Position numbers and translations under genes: made by a program | NCBI RefSeq assembly: GCF_023856365.1 | Contig: NC_064542.1 | Span: 20,436,863 to 20,500,862 of the forward strand | Direction of reading: 5' to 3' | DNA: 64,000 nt | Origin: Brienomyrus brachyistius | Taxonomy: Eukaryota > Chordata > Actinopteri > Osteoglossiformes > Mormyridae | Shown: positions 44,301-58,869 of the stretch, piece by piece | Layout of the letters: each line of letters begins with the position of its first letter | Position numbering within the stretch: position 1 is the first letter of the stretch | The notes under the pieces: generated by a model | Told to the model about the DNA's origin: nothing | Databases searched by the model: none | The model's input: only the letters and a program-made list of their open reading frames with translations

Positions 44301-47300
44301 GGAGGCAGGGCTGGTCAGGCTCAGACGGATGGGCTGTGAGCTCAGAGAGGTGGGGGGGTTACCACAAACCTTCAGTGTGAGAATCTGATTACTGAGCAGT
44401 CCTGCTGAAGCACCTGAGGCAGGCAGTCCCTGAGCAGGGGAGGGGAGGGTGACACAAGACAGCTGTGAGTACAATGAGGCTCACCAAACCCCAGGGTGTG
44501 GTGGAGCTACCCCAGATGAATGTTAACCGCAGAATCTCAGCACTCTAAACCCTAACAAGTAAGTCATGTATGCAGAGGTTGCATAAGTCTTTGCAACAAT
44601 TCCTAAACCTCTGTTAGGTTAAGGAGTGTGGATTCCTGAAGTCACTCGAAGCGGATAGGATTTGTGCTGGTCACACGGCACCCAACATATTCCTGTCGAT
44701 CTCGAAGCTGTGAAATGCCAGATCTCCAGCAATCCCCGACACACCTCCCTAGTGCGCACGTGTTCACCACAAGAACTGCATGCAGACAGAGTCCTGGCTC
44801 CCCGCATTACTCATTCTGCCCTGACCTAAAGACAAACAGCAAATCGATGTGTCCCGGGGGTGTCTATGAGAAAGTGGGGGTTGGGGGGGGGGGGGGGGGT
44901 TCCTTGCTGAGCAGCATGAAATGAGGGTGTGGGTGCCTTGTGATTTTCCAGTAGCCTTTTTGCCTTCTTTTGGACCTGCCAGGTTTGGATGCAGGTCCTG
45001 ACCCGACACCCTCGCCGAGGATGACGGATGATGTGTGATGGTGCAACGCAGCAGTCATGCACGACCTATGGCCTTCCCCTCAGTCCCCGCCAGGGGTCAG
45101 GGGTCAAGTGTTGCCCACAGGTCACTCCATCTGTTCTCAAATCCAGACACCACCGGATGCAGACAAACCGGACGAGGCAATAAGGGGACTTAAAGAACGC
45201 CATCTGTTCTGAAGGCCAGATGCAGCCAGATGGAGCAGAACATGCAGGTCAGGGCTGGTGACACTGTGATCTGCTGTCCATTTCAAGAGGGAAATTTTAC
45301 ATCCCCCTTCCCATAACTGCACAGGCTCTATACTGTCCCCGTGTCCCTCTCGATCCACCCTAAACTTAAGACAGCTGTCTTTATTTGTTACATTGGTTGA
45401 TGAAACTCTTAGATAGCAATGAAGAGTGACATCATAACAGCATGTCCTTCTTCCAACTCCAATATTTACTTTTCCACTTAACATCTAATTCCGAGACTTA
45501 CTTGTTTTGTACTCTATCATTTACAGCACTCGGAATTGCTCTGGAGCCTCCTGGGAAACCAAGGGGTTTGAAAAACAACAAAAATGTGAGGTTTCATGAT
45601 GTATCCAGCCATACCACAAATAATGTCCCATCAAGCGTTTCTGCAAGGATATCATGCTCCAGACCCAGCAAGCCCATGTCCTTGAACAGGAAGCTTTAAA
45701 AGCTTAAACCTCAGGACGGGACAGTGAGCAGGAGTTTGGGTGTGGGATATCCAGAGAGAGTGACCTCCCACAGGTGTGGCTCATTATGTCCGCACACACT
45801 CCTAACACGTCCACACGCACCCCAACTACAGACAAGCACCCTTTTTGGACTGTGTCAGCTGACCCATAAATCTTTTAACTCCTTTACCAAAATGTCTATC
45901 ACATGTACTTCATCGTCCAGATAAAAAGTATAATAGTTTATAAGTGAGTATTTTAAGACATCGGTTTCTGGGCTGAAATGTAAGATGTGATGAATGGGTT
46001 TTCGGCAGCAAAGAGTGGGATCCGTTTTGAGGAGAGACAGACCCCAATGCAGAGGAGGCCCTACTGTGGGAGCCCACAGTGATGGCAGGCAGAGCCGCTT
46101 TTTCGGCCTGCCTGCCATTCTGTTGTTTCAGCCATCAATCAATCGGCCGCAGGCCACTTAGCAGATTCTGCAGCCTCACCGCCACCCTCAGAGGGCCGCC
46201 TGTGGAATCCAGCAAGACCCACAGAGCTGAATTAACTTCACCTTTCCTTACAGCTGGGGAAGCAAAACAGCCACACAAATCAAGGCTTTCCCCGGCGTTG
46301 CGAAAGGCGCAAACGCGCCACTCTTACAAAACGAACTCATATTTGGTCTGTCTGGCTCCGAGTCGGAATGCTACGTCGTATCATGTTACCGAAGCGAGAT
46401 TCCATTTTTCTCTTTTCACCACAAGCTTTTGGACAATGGTGGGAAAGGGACATTCGCCCGCCTTGGTTACACCTGGCCCTTTAGCGACCCCCTCCATAAG
46501 GTAAAAGACAACGCGTCATTCAAGTGGATTTGGTGGAGGGGTGTTATTTAAACAAGACGTGTAATTAAGGTCTGTACTGTGCCAGTGCCGGAGTGTGTGC
46601 ACTGATGTGTTGGAGCCCGAGGACAGAGAATGATGGACGGTCTGATCAGATGTTAAATATCGTACAAAGTGTCGTATCCTTTGTCTCTGGTTCCACTCTT
46701 GATTTCCGTAGAACCATTACTCATCTGTGCTTTGAGCGATAGACAACCGGCTCAGAGCGGGGTGGATGCATAGGTCTCCTGGTTATTTGAATATCGATCC
46801 CATGGGATACATTCAACCAACTCCATGACTCACCCTTGGCCCGACGTCTCCTTGGTCACCCTGGGGAGACAGTGAATCAAGAAGGGATCATTCACAGACA
46901 TGTATTAAACAGTAGGCTCGGATGACTGCAGACACAATGGTGCAACAAGATCAAAGATCTTTCCGGAAGTCCCGCAAAGGGCCATGCCGCAGAAAGTTTA
47001 TGTGCTATGATAGAACACGCTGATTAAGATGAGGAAACCAGACCAGAATGAGGTTCCTCGTAAGTTGTGTAAACATGACAAGGTGGATTAGGGAATGGGA
47101 CTCCTTAGCATACAACTTTCTCAAATTCTGTAATCAGCAGGGTTGATTTAAAGAAGGCTTTGCTCATGAATGCTTTGTTTTTCCTGGGGTAAAGCCAATC
47201 GAAAGATGTATGGCCCTCTATAATTTTACGCTCATGTTTGAATGTACACAGAGCCAGACACCAAGAAGAGAGGACAGGAAAGAAAGTATAAGACTCGATG

Positions 47301-49568
47301 AACATCTGGCAATTGTGAAATTTAAGCCGACAATGAACTGCGAGTTTCTGAATGTTTTACATGTTCATGTGTGTAAGGTATATCATATACCGGGTATGTG
47401 TATTTAAGGCATTTAATACTTGTTTTATTCTGATGTTTCTGAATACCTTTTCTCCTTTTGGGCCAGGTAGTCCCTGAGAAGACAAGAAAAGTGACAGGTA
47501 ATGAGGTACAGTCTCACACGACGTTTTTACATTTTTTGGGTTACGACAGACTGTCAGATGGCCTGACAGAACTTGAAGTTTCTGGGAGGAGCTGATTTCC
47601 AGATCAGAGGTTACTGACCCAGAGCAAAAGGGGTCAGACCTGGTCAGAGGTTTTCTGGTCTTTGAGGAAGGAAATAATAAAGATATCCGAGCTTCTGCTG
47701 CAAGGTCGCTGGCTTCATGTTTAATGAAGTGCAACTATTTACTTTTGAGAAAAGAAGTGATGGCGTTAGAATGAGAGCAATTTGTCCTACCACAATCACA
47801 GCCGCAAGGTCTGTGCATCTGATGGAAGGAGCGTCATATTCTGATTTAATTCCTGACAAAACTGGAACAAGGAACCAGCTCAGGTCTCCCAACGGGCGGC
47901 AGAACCGCCACCCATTAGACTGCAGCTAATGATGCGATGATGGCTTGGCCTTAGCACATGGGGCCCCTCAAGGCGCCATGCGACAATTGGGGCTGGCGAG
48001 GATGGCGCTCCTCCAGTCAGACTCTCATAGGGGTGAAAATCCGTAATGGGCTAGTAACATAGCTGAGGCCGCTAAGGTGATAATGATACCGGGCAGCTAA
48101 GCAGCCATTCCTAGGTACTGGCGCCCCCTTCAGGCCTAAATCGCCATGTCGGGCTCAGGATATCTGCCTGGGAAACTAAGCCTTCTGCTGACCGTAACGC
48201 TTAAAGCATAATAGAAAACATTTATTCTCATGTTATTATTAGATTATTATTTATACGTTTTGTTCACGAAAGTTCAGTAATTTAGTGTTGGGCAGGACAC
48301 TTCATCTTTCTCGCTGCGCTGCGTCATAAGTCTCATACGGATTTCTCCTTCCATGTCACACTGGAATGTTTTAGGACCTTGGACTGACTGGGATTTATTG
48401 TCCTCACCGTTTACGTACCTGTATTGAAACCCTCTGCTGTTTAAAACACTGCAAGCACTGAGCCATAAGTCAGTTTTGACAAAGCTGTCCACGAAATTAA
48501 TTTACGCAAAGTGAGTTGAAGCATAACGAGCGAAAACGGCTATTTTTACTTTTGAAAAGAGCATTTTTTGAATGTCAGCAGAAGTGATACAGTGTGATGA
48601 AGCGTTCAGACAGACGCTGCTGTCGGAGGGTCACACTAAATTATTCAAGAACACGAATAAGCTGAAACAGTAATTGTGCACCTGGTACATATGGGAGAGT
48701 CATTGAATTACGCTAGCTTCACTTCATCCTTTTACTACAAACAATTTTTGTAGAAATGTATTTTAAAATGCCTGTTTAGTGGCTAACCCTCAGGGCAATC
48801 CAGCTTTTTATGATGACAGCAGTAACACAAGGCTAAATATAATAGCTTTATAAAAACTTCTTTTGAACTAGAAACTCCACGCATCCTGGTGTGAAAACAG
48901 TTGGCGTCAGGGTTAGCATTAGCGCTGCTTTTCCTGCAGTCGTGTTTCCAAGAGCGGCTCGAACGGTCTTGTTCAGTTCTTGTGACAAAGGCTAACAGCT
49001 GGAGAATGCTCGGAGTTGGGCCACGCAGAAACAATGGTATTCTAATGAACTGCTGTCCTCTCTCATTTACAATGTAGCCAGAAATGTGCTTGCGGCTAGG
49101 CTAAGTGAACCGAAGTATAGCTGAAATACTGAAATAAAGTACAGGAAATGCTGGCAGGTGTAATGGACAAAAACAAAGCAATGTTCTGACGTACCTGACT
49201 TCCTTTAATACCTGGGGGACCCTGTGAATGGAAGGGAAAAGACAGATTAACGAGTAGAATGATAACGATGGCAGGTATTTTTCATAGACACGACACGCTG
49301 CCATTGAAGTCTGGTGCTGGCCCTGACCACAACAGAGTGATTCATGTCTCACTGCTGCTTCCAGTCTGAGAAGCTAAACAGCCCTGATGGCTAACAGGTG
49401 AGGCACGAGTCCCTGCAAGAGAACACCCCCCCCGCCCCAGATTGGCTGCAATGCACACAGGGCTATACGAGTTAGCATGAGCATGCATATATGTGAGCGC
49501 GTTTCTGCATGTAGTGCAGCCGCATGGTAACGTGCGCAGCTCTTGGAACAAGCAAAACATGGACAGGA

Positions 49569-49611
<43 letters not shown>

Positions 49612-52600
49612 GTGAGACACTCATCAATGCAGTGTGGTTTCATGGTGCTGTAAACCATACCCTTGCACTTGTTTAGATCATAGACATTCGTACTCACAGG
49701 TTTGCCATCCAAACCCAGTGGGCCCTGTAAGATGGATACACACACCATGCACGTTAAAACTTATACTTAAATAATTTCCCCATCTATCTGAAAGCTACAA
49801 GAACCATGATTGGCTGCAGTCATCTTCTAAAAAAGATCTGCACGGGCTCCTTCTTAATACGACCAGGAAGAGGCATCTTAAGGTCTGCTCTGTTTTTAAT
49901 AACTTGATAAGTTTCTGGCCGTTTATCAAACAATGATAGATGCGAGAGGAAGGGGCAATAATGCCATTTGACGAAAAGTGTGGAAAAACAGGAAATGATG
50001 TCAGGAAACAGAAAAGAAAGAGGTAAAGAAGATGTATGGAGTGGTCTTCAGCTGTCCTGGCTGTATTTGATGCTGTGGTCTGTTTCACATAGGGACTCGT
50101 TAAAGCAATACCAGCGACTATCAATATCAACAATTCCCCCCTGAAAACAGAGCTATGAGATGAGTCTACTAATACAGATGAATCTGATTACCATGCACAG
50201 TGTTTTTAAGGGTTTATGAGCTCCCCCCCCCCACCCCAGGTATTGATGACAAACTGGAGACACAACCCAGCTGCATTTCATTAATTTTAATGAAACTGTA
50301 AACTATTTTTACAGTAATATCTACATACCTGTAGCATCATATAACTGCAAACTTGAAACAGATACATAAACTTTATCATTTAAATTGAGAAACATTTTGT
50401 TAAAATATATGTCTTAAGATATATGGGCAAAGCTATGCATCGTGAAGAGAGCGTGGGGGCTGCAGAGGCATGACGTGGATGAGGCCGCCCCTTGGGACAC
50501 TGGGGGCTGCCAGCACGATGTGCTCGGTCACGATGCTGAGAAGGTCAGACCACGTCATTTTGGTACTGGATGGAGCAGCCAGGCTCATAGTGTTGCACTG
50601 AAACTTGACACAGGGACACAAAGAACGCGAGGACCGTGCAAACTGCTCCAAACATGCACCATAACCACTGTTACCTTCATCCCAGGGAACCTATAAATTG
50701 TACCACGGTCTAGTCCTGAAGTACCCAGGCATTGGATGCAAATGGGGAACAAGACGTTTGAATCATGAAGAAACAAATCACATTGTCTATTGTATTGCTC
50801 CATATGTTTTCAGTCCATTAAGTAGTCATTATTGAGTTCACAGTGACAGAAAGTCTACGCAGACCAAAGTAAGACACTTTCATTTCGTTGGATGTCTTGA
50901 ACATATCGATGGAGAAAATGGAGTGAGATATGGAAAGTCGCTGTCCACCATAACACAGGTGCTGAAACGCCAATTGAATAAAAACAGAATTCTGAGCATC
51001 TAATTCGGGCAATAATGATAGCACTGGGAGCTAGATCTGCCTTGTACTCCGAGGCTTTACCACGCAGTGCAGTGTGCTCTGGATAGTACATGTCTCATAG
51101 CATACGAAGGGAATCGCATTGTTCCTCACAATGATAACATCCATATGAAGATGTGTCATGACGATGTCGGATGGCTTGCAGTTCATTAAGCTGTTCAACT
51201 TCATGTCATGGATCTCGGAAACAGTCAAACGACTCTCAAGGACCGGGCCTCCCCGGAGAAGCACTGTTCCGTTACGATGCTGCATTTCTGCACGATGTCA
51301 TTGGAAGTGAAAGCGATGGGAGATCTGATCCGGAACTCGCTGACTGATTCTATAGAGGGACGGATTTCTGAAAAATAGAAACCCCTACATCTACAACAAC
51401 ACCTCAGTCGCAAACGTCTAGGGGCCTGCTGCGTTGGCTTTGCCTGTGAGTCACTAAAGCGGCCTCTGGAAAGCTGAATGTCTGCAGCTTGCCCATCTCT
51501 GTGCAAAAGGACAGCCTCACGTTAGTGAAGAAGCTCACTACACGAGGATTCATGGTTGGGCTTCAGAAGTGTTTTCGCACCATTACACCTCTGCTGCCGT
51601 TACTGACAGTGGGCGGAGCTTCCCCTGATCCCGCCAGTGCACACAGGTCCCCTGCATGGAGCGTCTCCAAAGTGAAACCCAACACAAGACTAACAACTGG
51701 GACTCACCAGGTTTCGAAGTGACCCCTAGAACTGTTTCGCCTGTTTTCATGTCAGTCCCGGACCTACTTCCCATCTCATCTTACCTTGCCGCCCACTATA
51801 TATCCACAAAAAAATTACTGTGTTATTTTAGGATCTATCCAGCTCAACCACAAAGCTCTGTATCATTGCTCTATAAAATCCAATACATTAAATAAATACG
51901 ACACCATCACCATAATCTCTGGAATTTTTTTTTTCCAAAGACTATTTTAGAAAACTCCAGTAGCAAAGTCTAAGATGATCCCTATGGTAAAACCATTACC
52001 GTGAGGAACCGAAGGATCACCTGGGGTTCATTTGCAAGCATCTGGCAGAGATTAGGCTCCCTGAAACGCACTGAATCCACTGGGGAGGTTGATGAATCTC
52101 CAGGAGATCATGGCCTGGGGTCTTTCATCAGCGTGAGTGGGGTCTAGTATCTCTGCATCTGTGTGTCCATGATCCTAACAAGCTTGTCTGGTCCATCTTC
52201 CCTTTTTCTCGCCTACTCCCCGCCGCTCAGGAGTTGCCGAGCTCAGCGGATCAACTGACTAGCACAAGCAAGAAAATCGGGATCCTTATAAATCCAGGGG
52301 TGGGGGGTGGTGGCTAATAATGCTTCAGACTGTGTCTGTCACGCACAGTGCCAGCCTTGCCTACGAGGAGAACGTGGCACTTGGGAGGCTTTGGGTTTCC
52401 TTGGGTTCTCTCCTCCTCCTGTTGTTACCTTAGGGTGACTCTTCTTCTCCACACACATCATCCAAACTGTGTTAAATTGCATAAAGATGATCACTCCGTA
52501 CTGTGACATGATTACTTGTCTTAGGGGCAGCCGTACATGCTTGGGGAAAACCGCATCACAAAAGGCGCTACATCAAAATAGGCCAACTGGAAAGGAAGGA

Positions 52601-55600
52601 GGAGTCCATAATGGTAAACAGTTTTTGTGAAGATCGGCCATTAACATCAAACAGCTGAACAAAACACTCTCACGCAGGCCCAGGGCGATTTCATTTAAGA
52701 CCGTGTCAAAGACCATGACCAAGAAAATAATCCCATAAGCCAGTAACAGTGAGCGTAAGAAAGCTTCCTTCCTGCTCTGGGCTACATTTCCGAAAAGCTC
52801 CAGTTCATAGTTTTGACCGTTCAGTTGCATGGATCCAGCTACGTAAAAACGCATCCCTCTGCAATGTTTTCTTCTCTGTTTCTGATCCTCAGCTCTGCTC
52901 CGCTCCAGCACATTGTCCCCCTCCCAACCCCAGCAGTGCAGCCCCGCGGGACACTGACAGAGATTAACTTCGCAGCGGGGAAGTCAATTGTTCCGCATTT
53001 TCAGTCACGCCAAAGGCGAATGCGATATTTACGACGTTCATTTAGTTTTTGAGGTCTTATTATCCTTCTTGTTTTAAGTGCTGAAATTTGGCTGTAATTT
53101 AAGATAAAACCGGCTGTCGCCGGCAGAAAGCAGACTATGCTGGGCGGGGATACATATAGTAATTATCCCCTTTAATCACTTTAATTGACCTTAATTAAAA
53201 TCGTGCCGTCCAGAACCAATGCTAATGATGGTCACTAAAGGAAACAAAACTTGTTTGCCAAATTTCACACATCTTAGTCTCAGTTCTGCCTTTCTTGAGG
53301 GGGAAGGGGCTATTTCAAGGGTGTGGATGACACCCCCCCTCCCCCCCACTATACTGCTAAGCACCTCAACAAATACTGCTAATCTCACGGCACTTCAGAG
53401 CACTAGATCAGCAGGGATAGAAACAGGGAGACCGGAGAGCCGATAAACGAAAGGCAGTCCATTACTGTTAAGGTCTAATCTGCTAAACAGACATCTAAGA
53501 AATGTACACTTTTTAACACAAACGTCTGTTAACAGAGTGCATTAAACACACACTGAGAACAGTGCTTCGCCTATGGGTCACCAATGTCCATTTATCTTCA
53601 AGGGCCTAAATTAGTTTTGCCATTGCGTGACTGGCCCATAAACTGCTTGAGCATCTAGGTCCTCAGAATTGATGACGGCTCGGGGAACATCTGTCAGAGA
53701 CAAGAGGAAGAGAGCAGATCTCCACAGATATCCATGAGCCCTCCACCGATCCCCAGTCTCCAACCATCCCTAACCCTCTCCGACCATCTTCCTGGGTGAC
53801 TCCAAAGGGGAGATGGGAAACGATGAAACCACATCTGGAATTAATGGCCACAGGATCCTTCAACTTTCACAGACTTTATTTTAATCTGCTTTCACTCACT
53901 CGAACAGTTGTTTCGCGGGGTCTGTCTGAGTGGGTAATACAAGGAAATCATCTGTCATACATGTCGCCGTCTCCCCGAGAGTGCTTTTTTTGATGCTAGG
54001 TACGATCTACTCAGAGAGGCAGTACAAAGCATTCCAGCGTCTTGCCCACAAACGGTCAAAATCATTGTCATGTCAAGCTTGTCTTTTTTTGATCTGTCAA
54101 CTTACATTGGCCGGCCCATACCAAAGGTCTGCTAAAAGCCCTTCTGTAAAGGACAGCCTCCTAGACGTTTCATTAATTCATGATCCCAACGATGTCAATC
54201 TGGGCTTAAACCTCTTGCTATTCTTTATTCTTGTCCTTTAAAGAAATTCTTCTCTTTCCAACTGGATCTTCTTCTCAATGACGGCAGTTAATTTTGATAG
54301 TTGAATACTTTTCTTTGTCATTATTTATTTGACTCTGGTCGTTTAGTGGGCTTCATGGCTCGGAAGTAGACATGAAGAGCATCCCCACCTTTTGGAGATG
54401 ACAAGTCCCCAGGGTCCTACTGCTCATTTTAAGGCTTTGCCATAAACGCGGCCAAAGATCCGGTCCATGGACATCTCCTCACCCAAGCCCCAGAGTGATC
54501 CCAAGGCTAAAGACACCTGAGCCGCAGATGTTCATCTCAACAGAAGAAGAACAAAGGGGATCACCTTTAGGCCTGTGATCAATACCAGCATACCTGCTCC
54601 CCTCAAGATGCCAGGTCTGGTGGTCACACCTCTGCTGGTTCCAACAGGCGTGCCATTAGTACCCACTGGTAGCTTGTAACCCCACCCACTTTTGCACTGG
54701 TCCACTCCCCATGGTAGACCACAGGGCCTTTGGATGTGCCCACAAACAGGGTGGGTCCCGTAGTGGGTCCTGCAGCCTGCACCCATTATGAGCCCTGTGT
54801 TGCTTCAAAAACTGGGACTGCGTGTGTTCTGCCTGTTTATTCATCTTGTGGATTCTGTTAAAGGCTGCATTTCGATTGTTTAAAAGTGAGACTGCACTCA
54901 GACAAAAATCCGGCCCGCTTAAGGGTGATTGATGACTATCGCGAGCGACACGGGTAAGTAAACCGTAAACACTGTGGCATTAATTACATATTTAACATGC
55001 TGCGCAATAGTGGATATAAAATCCTAATGGATGCAAACACCTGTCCAGCACCTGTGCATCTCACGCACTTGGCCCTTGGTGCCTCCATGTCTACCGGGTC
55101 AGGTCTGGGTTTATGTTTAACATTACAGATTCGGCCTTCAGTGAGGGTTTGGTTCTCATTCATACTCAATGCAGGTGTCTGCTTCCAGTGTCTGCGTCAT
55201 TGGTGTGTCTCAGTTTGTAACACTCACACCTTCAGGATTCAGAGGTTCAAATGCCTCCCTTGCTGTCTGGTTGAGTTTTCATGTTCTCCCCAAGTAGGGT
55301 TGGGTTCCTGCCTCAATCCAAATGATATTGGTTTCTAATGACTTTGTAAGATAAGCAGTTGGATGATGGATGTCTAATTCATTTATCCGCAAATGTCAGA
55401 GACACATTTACAGTTTGCTACATTTTGTACTAATGACTTCAGCAATAATTTTGTCAGACGTGCTTTTAGAATATTAAAGTGTCTTTCTCTGATTAGTTCA
55501 TTGATTACTTTTCAGCAGCAATGACGTTTCATCTTCGCAGGCCAGTCACCCAGATCTGTGCCTGGAACAGAATAGAAGCTGAGCACCAAGTGTGGTGGAT

Positions 55601-58600
55601 GAAAGGAGGGAGGTTCACAGCTTCCACGCTGCCTTCTTCCTCCGTTCAGCTGACTGAGTGATGAGAGAAGCATCAGTGACAGTCAGGATAGGGGGGTACC
55701 ACTGCTGCAATGGGGGTGTGTGACAGCAAGCTGCTTTAACATTGAAAAATGGTTCCGGAACCTGGAACCCGCCCCCCATTCTACAATCACCACACCAGAA
55801 GCAATTTGTCATGTCCTAATGGAGCCAGACCAGTAAACTGATCCAGATTGCTCAATTGTTATGGGATTTGCGGCTCCCAATACTAATACCTGCTAGTTAC
55901 TTTATTCGTTGCTAATGGCTGATTCTGGAATGGCTCACGACTTGGTTTAACTGGTATTTCTCTTAGTTTTGAGCATAAAATAATGGTTCCCAGAAAGCGC
56001 ATCTGGATATAACGTCTTCAGTAAAAATGGACCGTTCAACAGCCGTGCCTTGCGGAGTCTTTAGAATGATCGGAAAAACCCACGACATTTTGGAAGCGAC
56101 GTGGAAGATGCCGATAGATGGATGGGCTCTAAGTGTGGTCTGTGTGTCTGGGGCTGTAGTTAGATTGGGGCAGGAGGATCTGAGCCAACTATTGGAACGA
56201 AAATGTTTAGCTGGGTTTGTAAGATGTGGGGAATTTTTGACGCCGTCTAGATATTCTGCTGCAGCCGACTGAAGCATGACCGCACACATCAGCTTCCACA
56301 TTGTTCTTTCAGGCAGAACTTGCAGCTTGGCTGAATCGAACAAGACACCTTTTGATAACCCCATTACACATGGTGCTAGCTTCAAACCTTAGGATTACTC
56401 TGGCAAGTGCTTAGGTATTTAACTTCCACGGAGGTAAACATTCAGTGGCTGCGTTATTAGTTATTAATTATGCCTAGCTAGTGCTGGGAAAAACCCCATA
56501 CAGAACTGCATCTCCATTCAGAGAGGCCTTTTTGCACACCACTGTCATACTGCATTGTTTGCACTAATAGCCTTCCTGTTAGCTTTAACCACAAAAAATG
56601 GCAATGATTGAATGATTCTGCTCATCACACCATGCTCTGTAAACTCTACACACTGCAGTGTGTGAAATTCCCTGAGGGCAGCTGCTGCTGTGATCCTGAA
56701 TCCACCGTGTCTGGCACCGGCAATCACACCACGCTCAAAATCACTTAGATCAGACATCTCCGCTGCTCTAATGCTTATTTGGACAGTAAGCGAGCCTCAA
56801 AGCCTCTCTGTGTGCTGCATGCATTCAGTCGCAGTGGCACGGTTGGCTGTTTGCAGTGGCACGGCTGGCTGTTTGCAGTGGCACGGTTGGCTGTTTGCAG
56901 TGGCACGGTTGGCTGTTTGCAGTGGCACGGCTGGCTGTTCAGAGTGGCACGCCATTCGCATTAGTAAGCAGGTGTGCCTAATAAACTGCCTAATGAGTAA
57001 CTGCAAAGCGGAGAGATAACGTGTTGCCGTCTGCCACCCTCTCAGAATAACGCGGAATCACACGTGACGGCGATTAGCAGCAGGCTTTTTCGGTCACAAA
57101 GACTGGAAGGCAGGCTAACGTCATCTGACCTCACCTTGTATATATCCCAGTGGTAAGATCACAGCAGAGCGCTGTGATAATTATATCAGTCATATCCATA
57201 ACGTTTAGTAGTAAGCCGCACAAATAGCCATTTTCTACATGATCCCTTGGGAAACCAAGTGGCAGACAATCATTTTCGATCAGTGGACAGTAAAATTATC
57301 AAATCAAATCTATCCAGTACTGCAATAATATAATAACATATATAGCATAGCAATAACTATAGCATTTTGCTATGTTAAAAAAACCCATTACCTCATTGCC
57401 TATACCTTTAATAGATGTAGGTATAATTGCTACATCCAGCGTGCAATAAAATTGACACCGGAGTGATACGTCACATCCCGCAGGCTCTAAAATAGGGATA
57501 TGCTCAGTGTGTGGCAAAAAATGTATATACAGCGATAAATGGTCATTGTTGACACACCACAGCACAACAACAAAACGTGTTCTCTGTATTTAACCCATAT
57601 GTGATATAGCAGGGGACGGCTAATTCAGCGCCCAGGGAGCAGTTCCTTGCTCAGGGTACCTCAGTGGTGCCTTGCTGGTCAGGGATTTGAACCTACAATC
57701 TTTAACATTAGAAGTGCGCTTCCCTAACCATTAAGCCACCACTGCCCAAAAAATAAACGCGACAGTGATATATACAGTAAACGTGAAAGTGAGAGTGCTA
57801 TATCCAGTGTACAGTGAAATGAAAATGGGAGTGATATATCCAGTATGTTCATGGTAGGACGGACATGCAATCGGTCTGTAAAGACCCTCTCAGGAAAGCC
57901 TAGAGCTGCAGCCGTGAATAACAGCTGGTACGCATCCAGCAGTGCACTCGACAAATGTACGGATTTTTAGCTCTGTTAGTCATGCTACATAATTGGCATC
58001 TGAAATCAGCCCACGCGTAAGTCTCTGATACGTGTTTGCGGCGTAGAAAGTGCGCGAGGCAGGTGCATTTGCGGCGCGAGTCAGAGCTCGTCCTGCGCCT
58101 ATGCCTCGCGCATTGGAGCAGAAAGCAAGGCTTTAATGATAGGAAGAAACGTGTCAAAACGTGTAGCGAAGAGTTAATTTCTGGGAAGCTGGTTACGATA
58201 GCTGTAACTTTCATTGCTAAAGTGACCACAGACCACACACTGTGGAAAACAAGGAAACAGACCGCAGTTCGATGCTTGCTCCACGAAGGAAGCATGTGGA
58301 GCGTTTATCTACAGCCACCAGAGGGCGCCAATTGGTTGCTGAAAGGCTGATCGTTAGGACTGCTGATATTTATGGTAAATTTTAGCTGGAGTAATTGCTA
58401 GCAATGCCACAAATTTAAATAAGCGTTATTATGATAATATGATATGTATTAAACATTATCCAAATTTAACATTATTCGTAACACAGATGATTTTTATCCC
58501 CAATTCTTCCTACCAAATGAAGAGGCAATAATTTTTTATAAATAGAGAAATAGGAATTCAGATAAAACAGGTGGAAAGCTGAGTTTCCAACAGGGTTAAC

Positions 58601-58829
58601 AGCCAAGAAGAAAAACAATGACAAGGCAGCCATGAGTCTGTGGGAAGGTGGGGGTGGGGGTGGGGGGTTGGGGGTCCTTTCATCATGCAGAGCTGCTCCC
58701 AGGCCCCCGAACAACAAAAACCTGAAATATTTACACGGCGGCCTGGGCTTGGGTGCCCTGCTGGTGATCTGCACCACCAGAGTGAAGATAACACACAAGG
58801 CTATTCCTATTTATATACACCAATGCACG

Positions 58830-58869
<40 letters not shown>

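Noticed and set aside
49374..49748. Open frames with His-Thr runs
   Set aside because: They come from the TG/CA microsatellite, and the only real coding part is the 27-base col23a1 exon.
56831..56952. Possible CRISPR-like array
   Set aside because: Units are contiguous with no spacers, and the DNA is vertebrate.
56690..57019. Open frames with repeated [17 protein letters not shown] units
   Set aside because: These translate the 22-base minisatellite. The repeated protein pattern simply reflects the DNA repeat.
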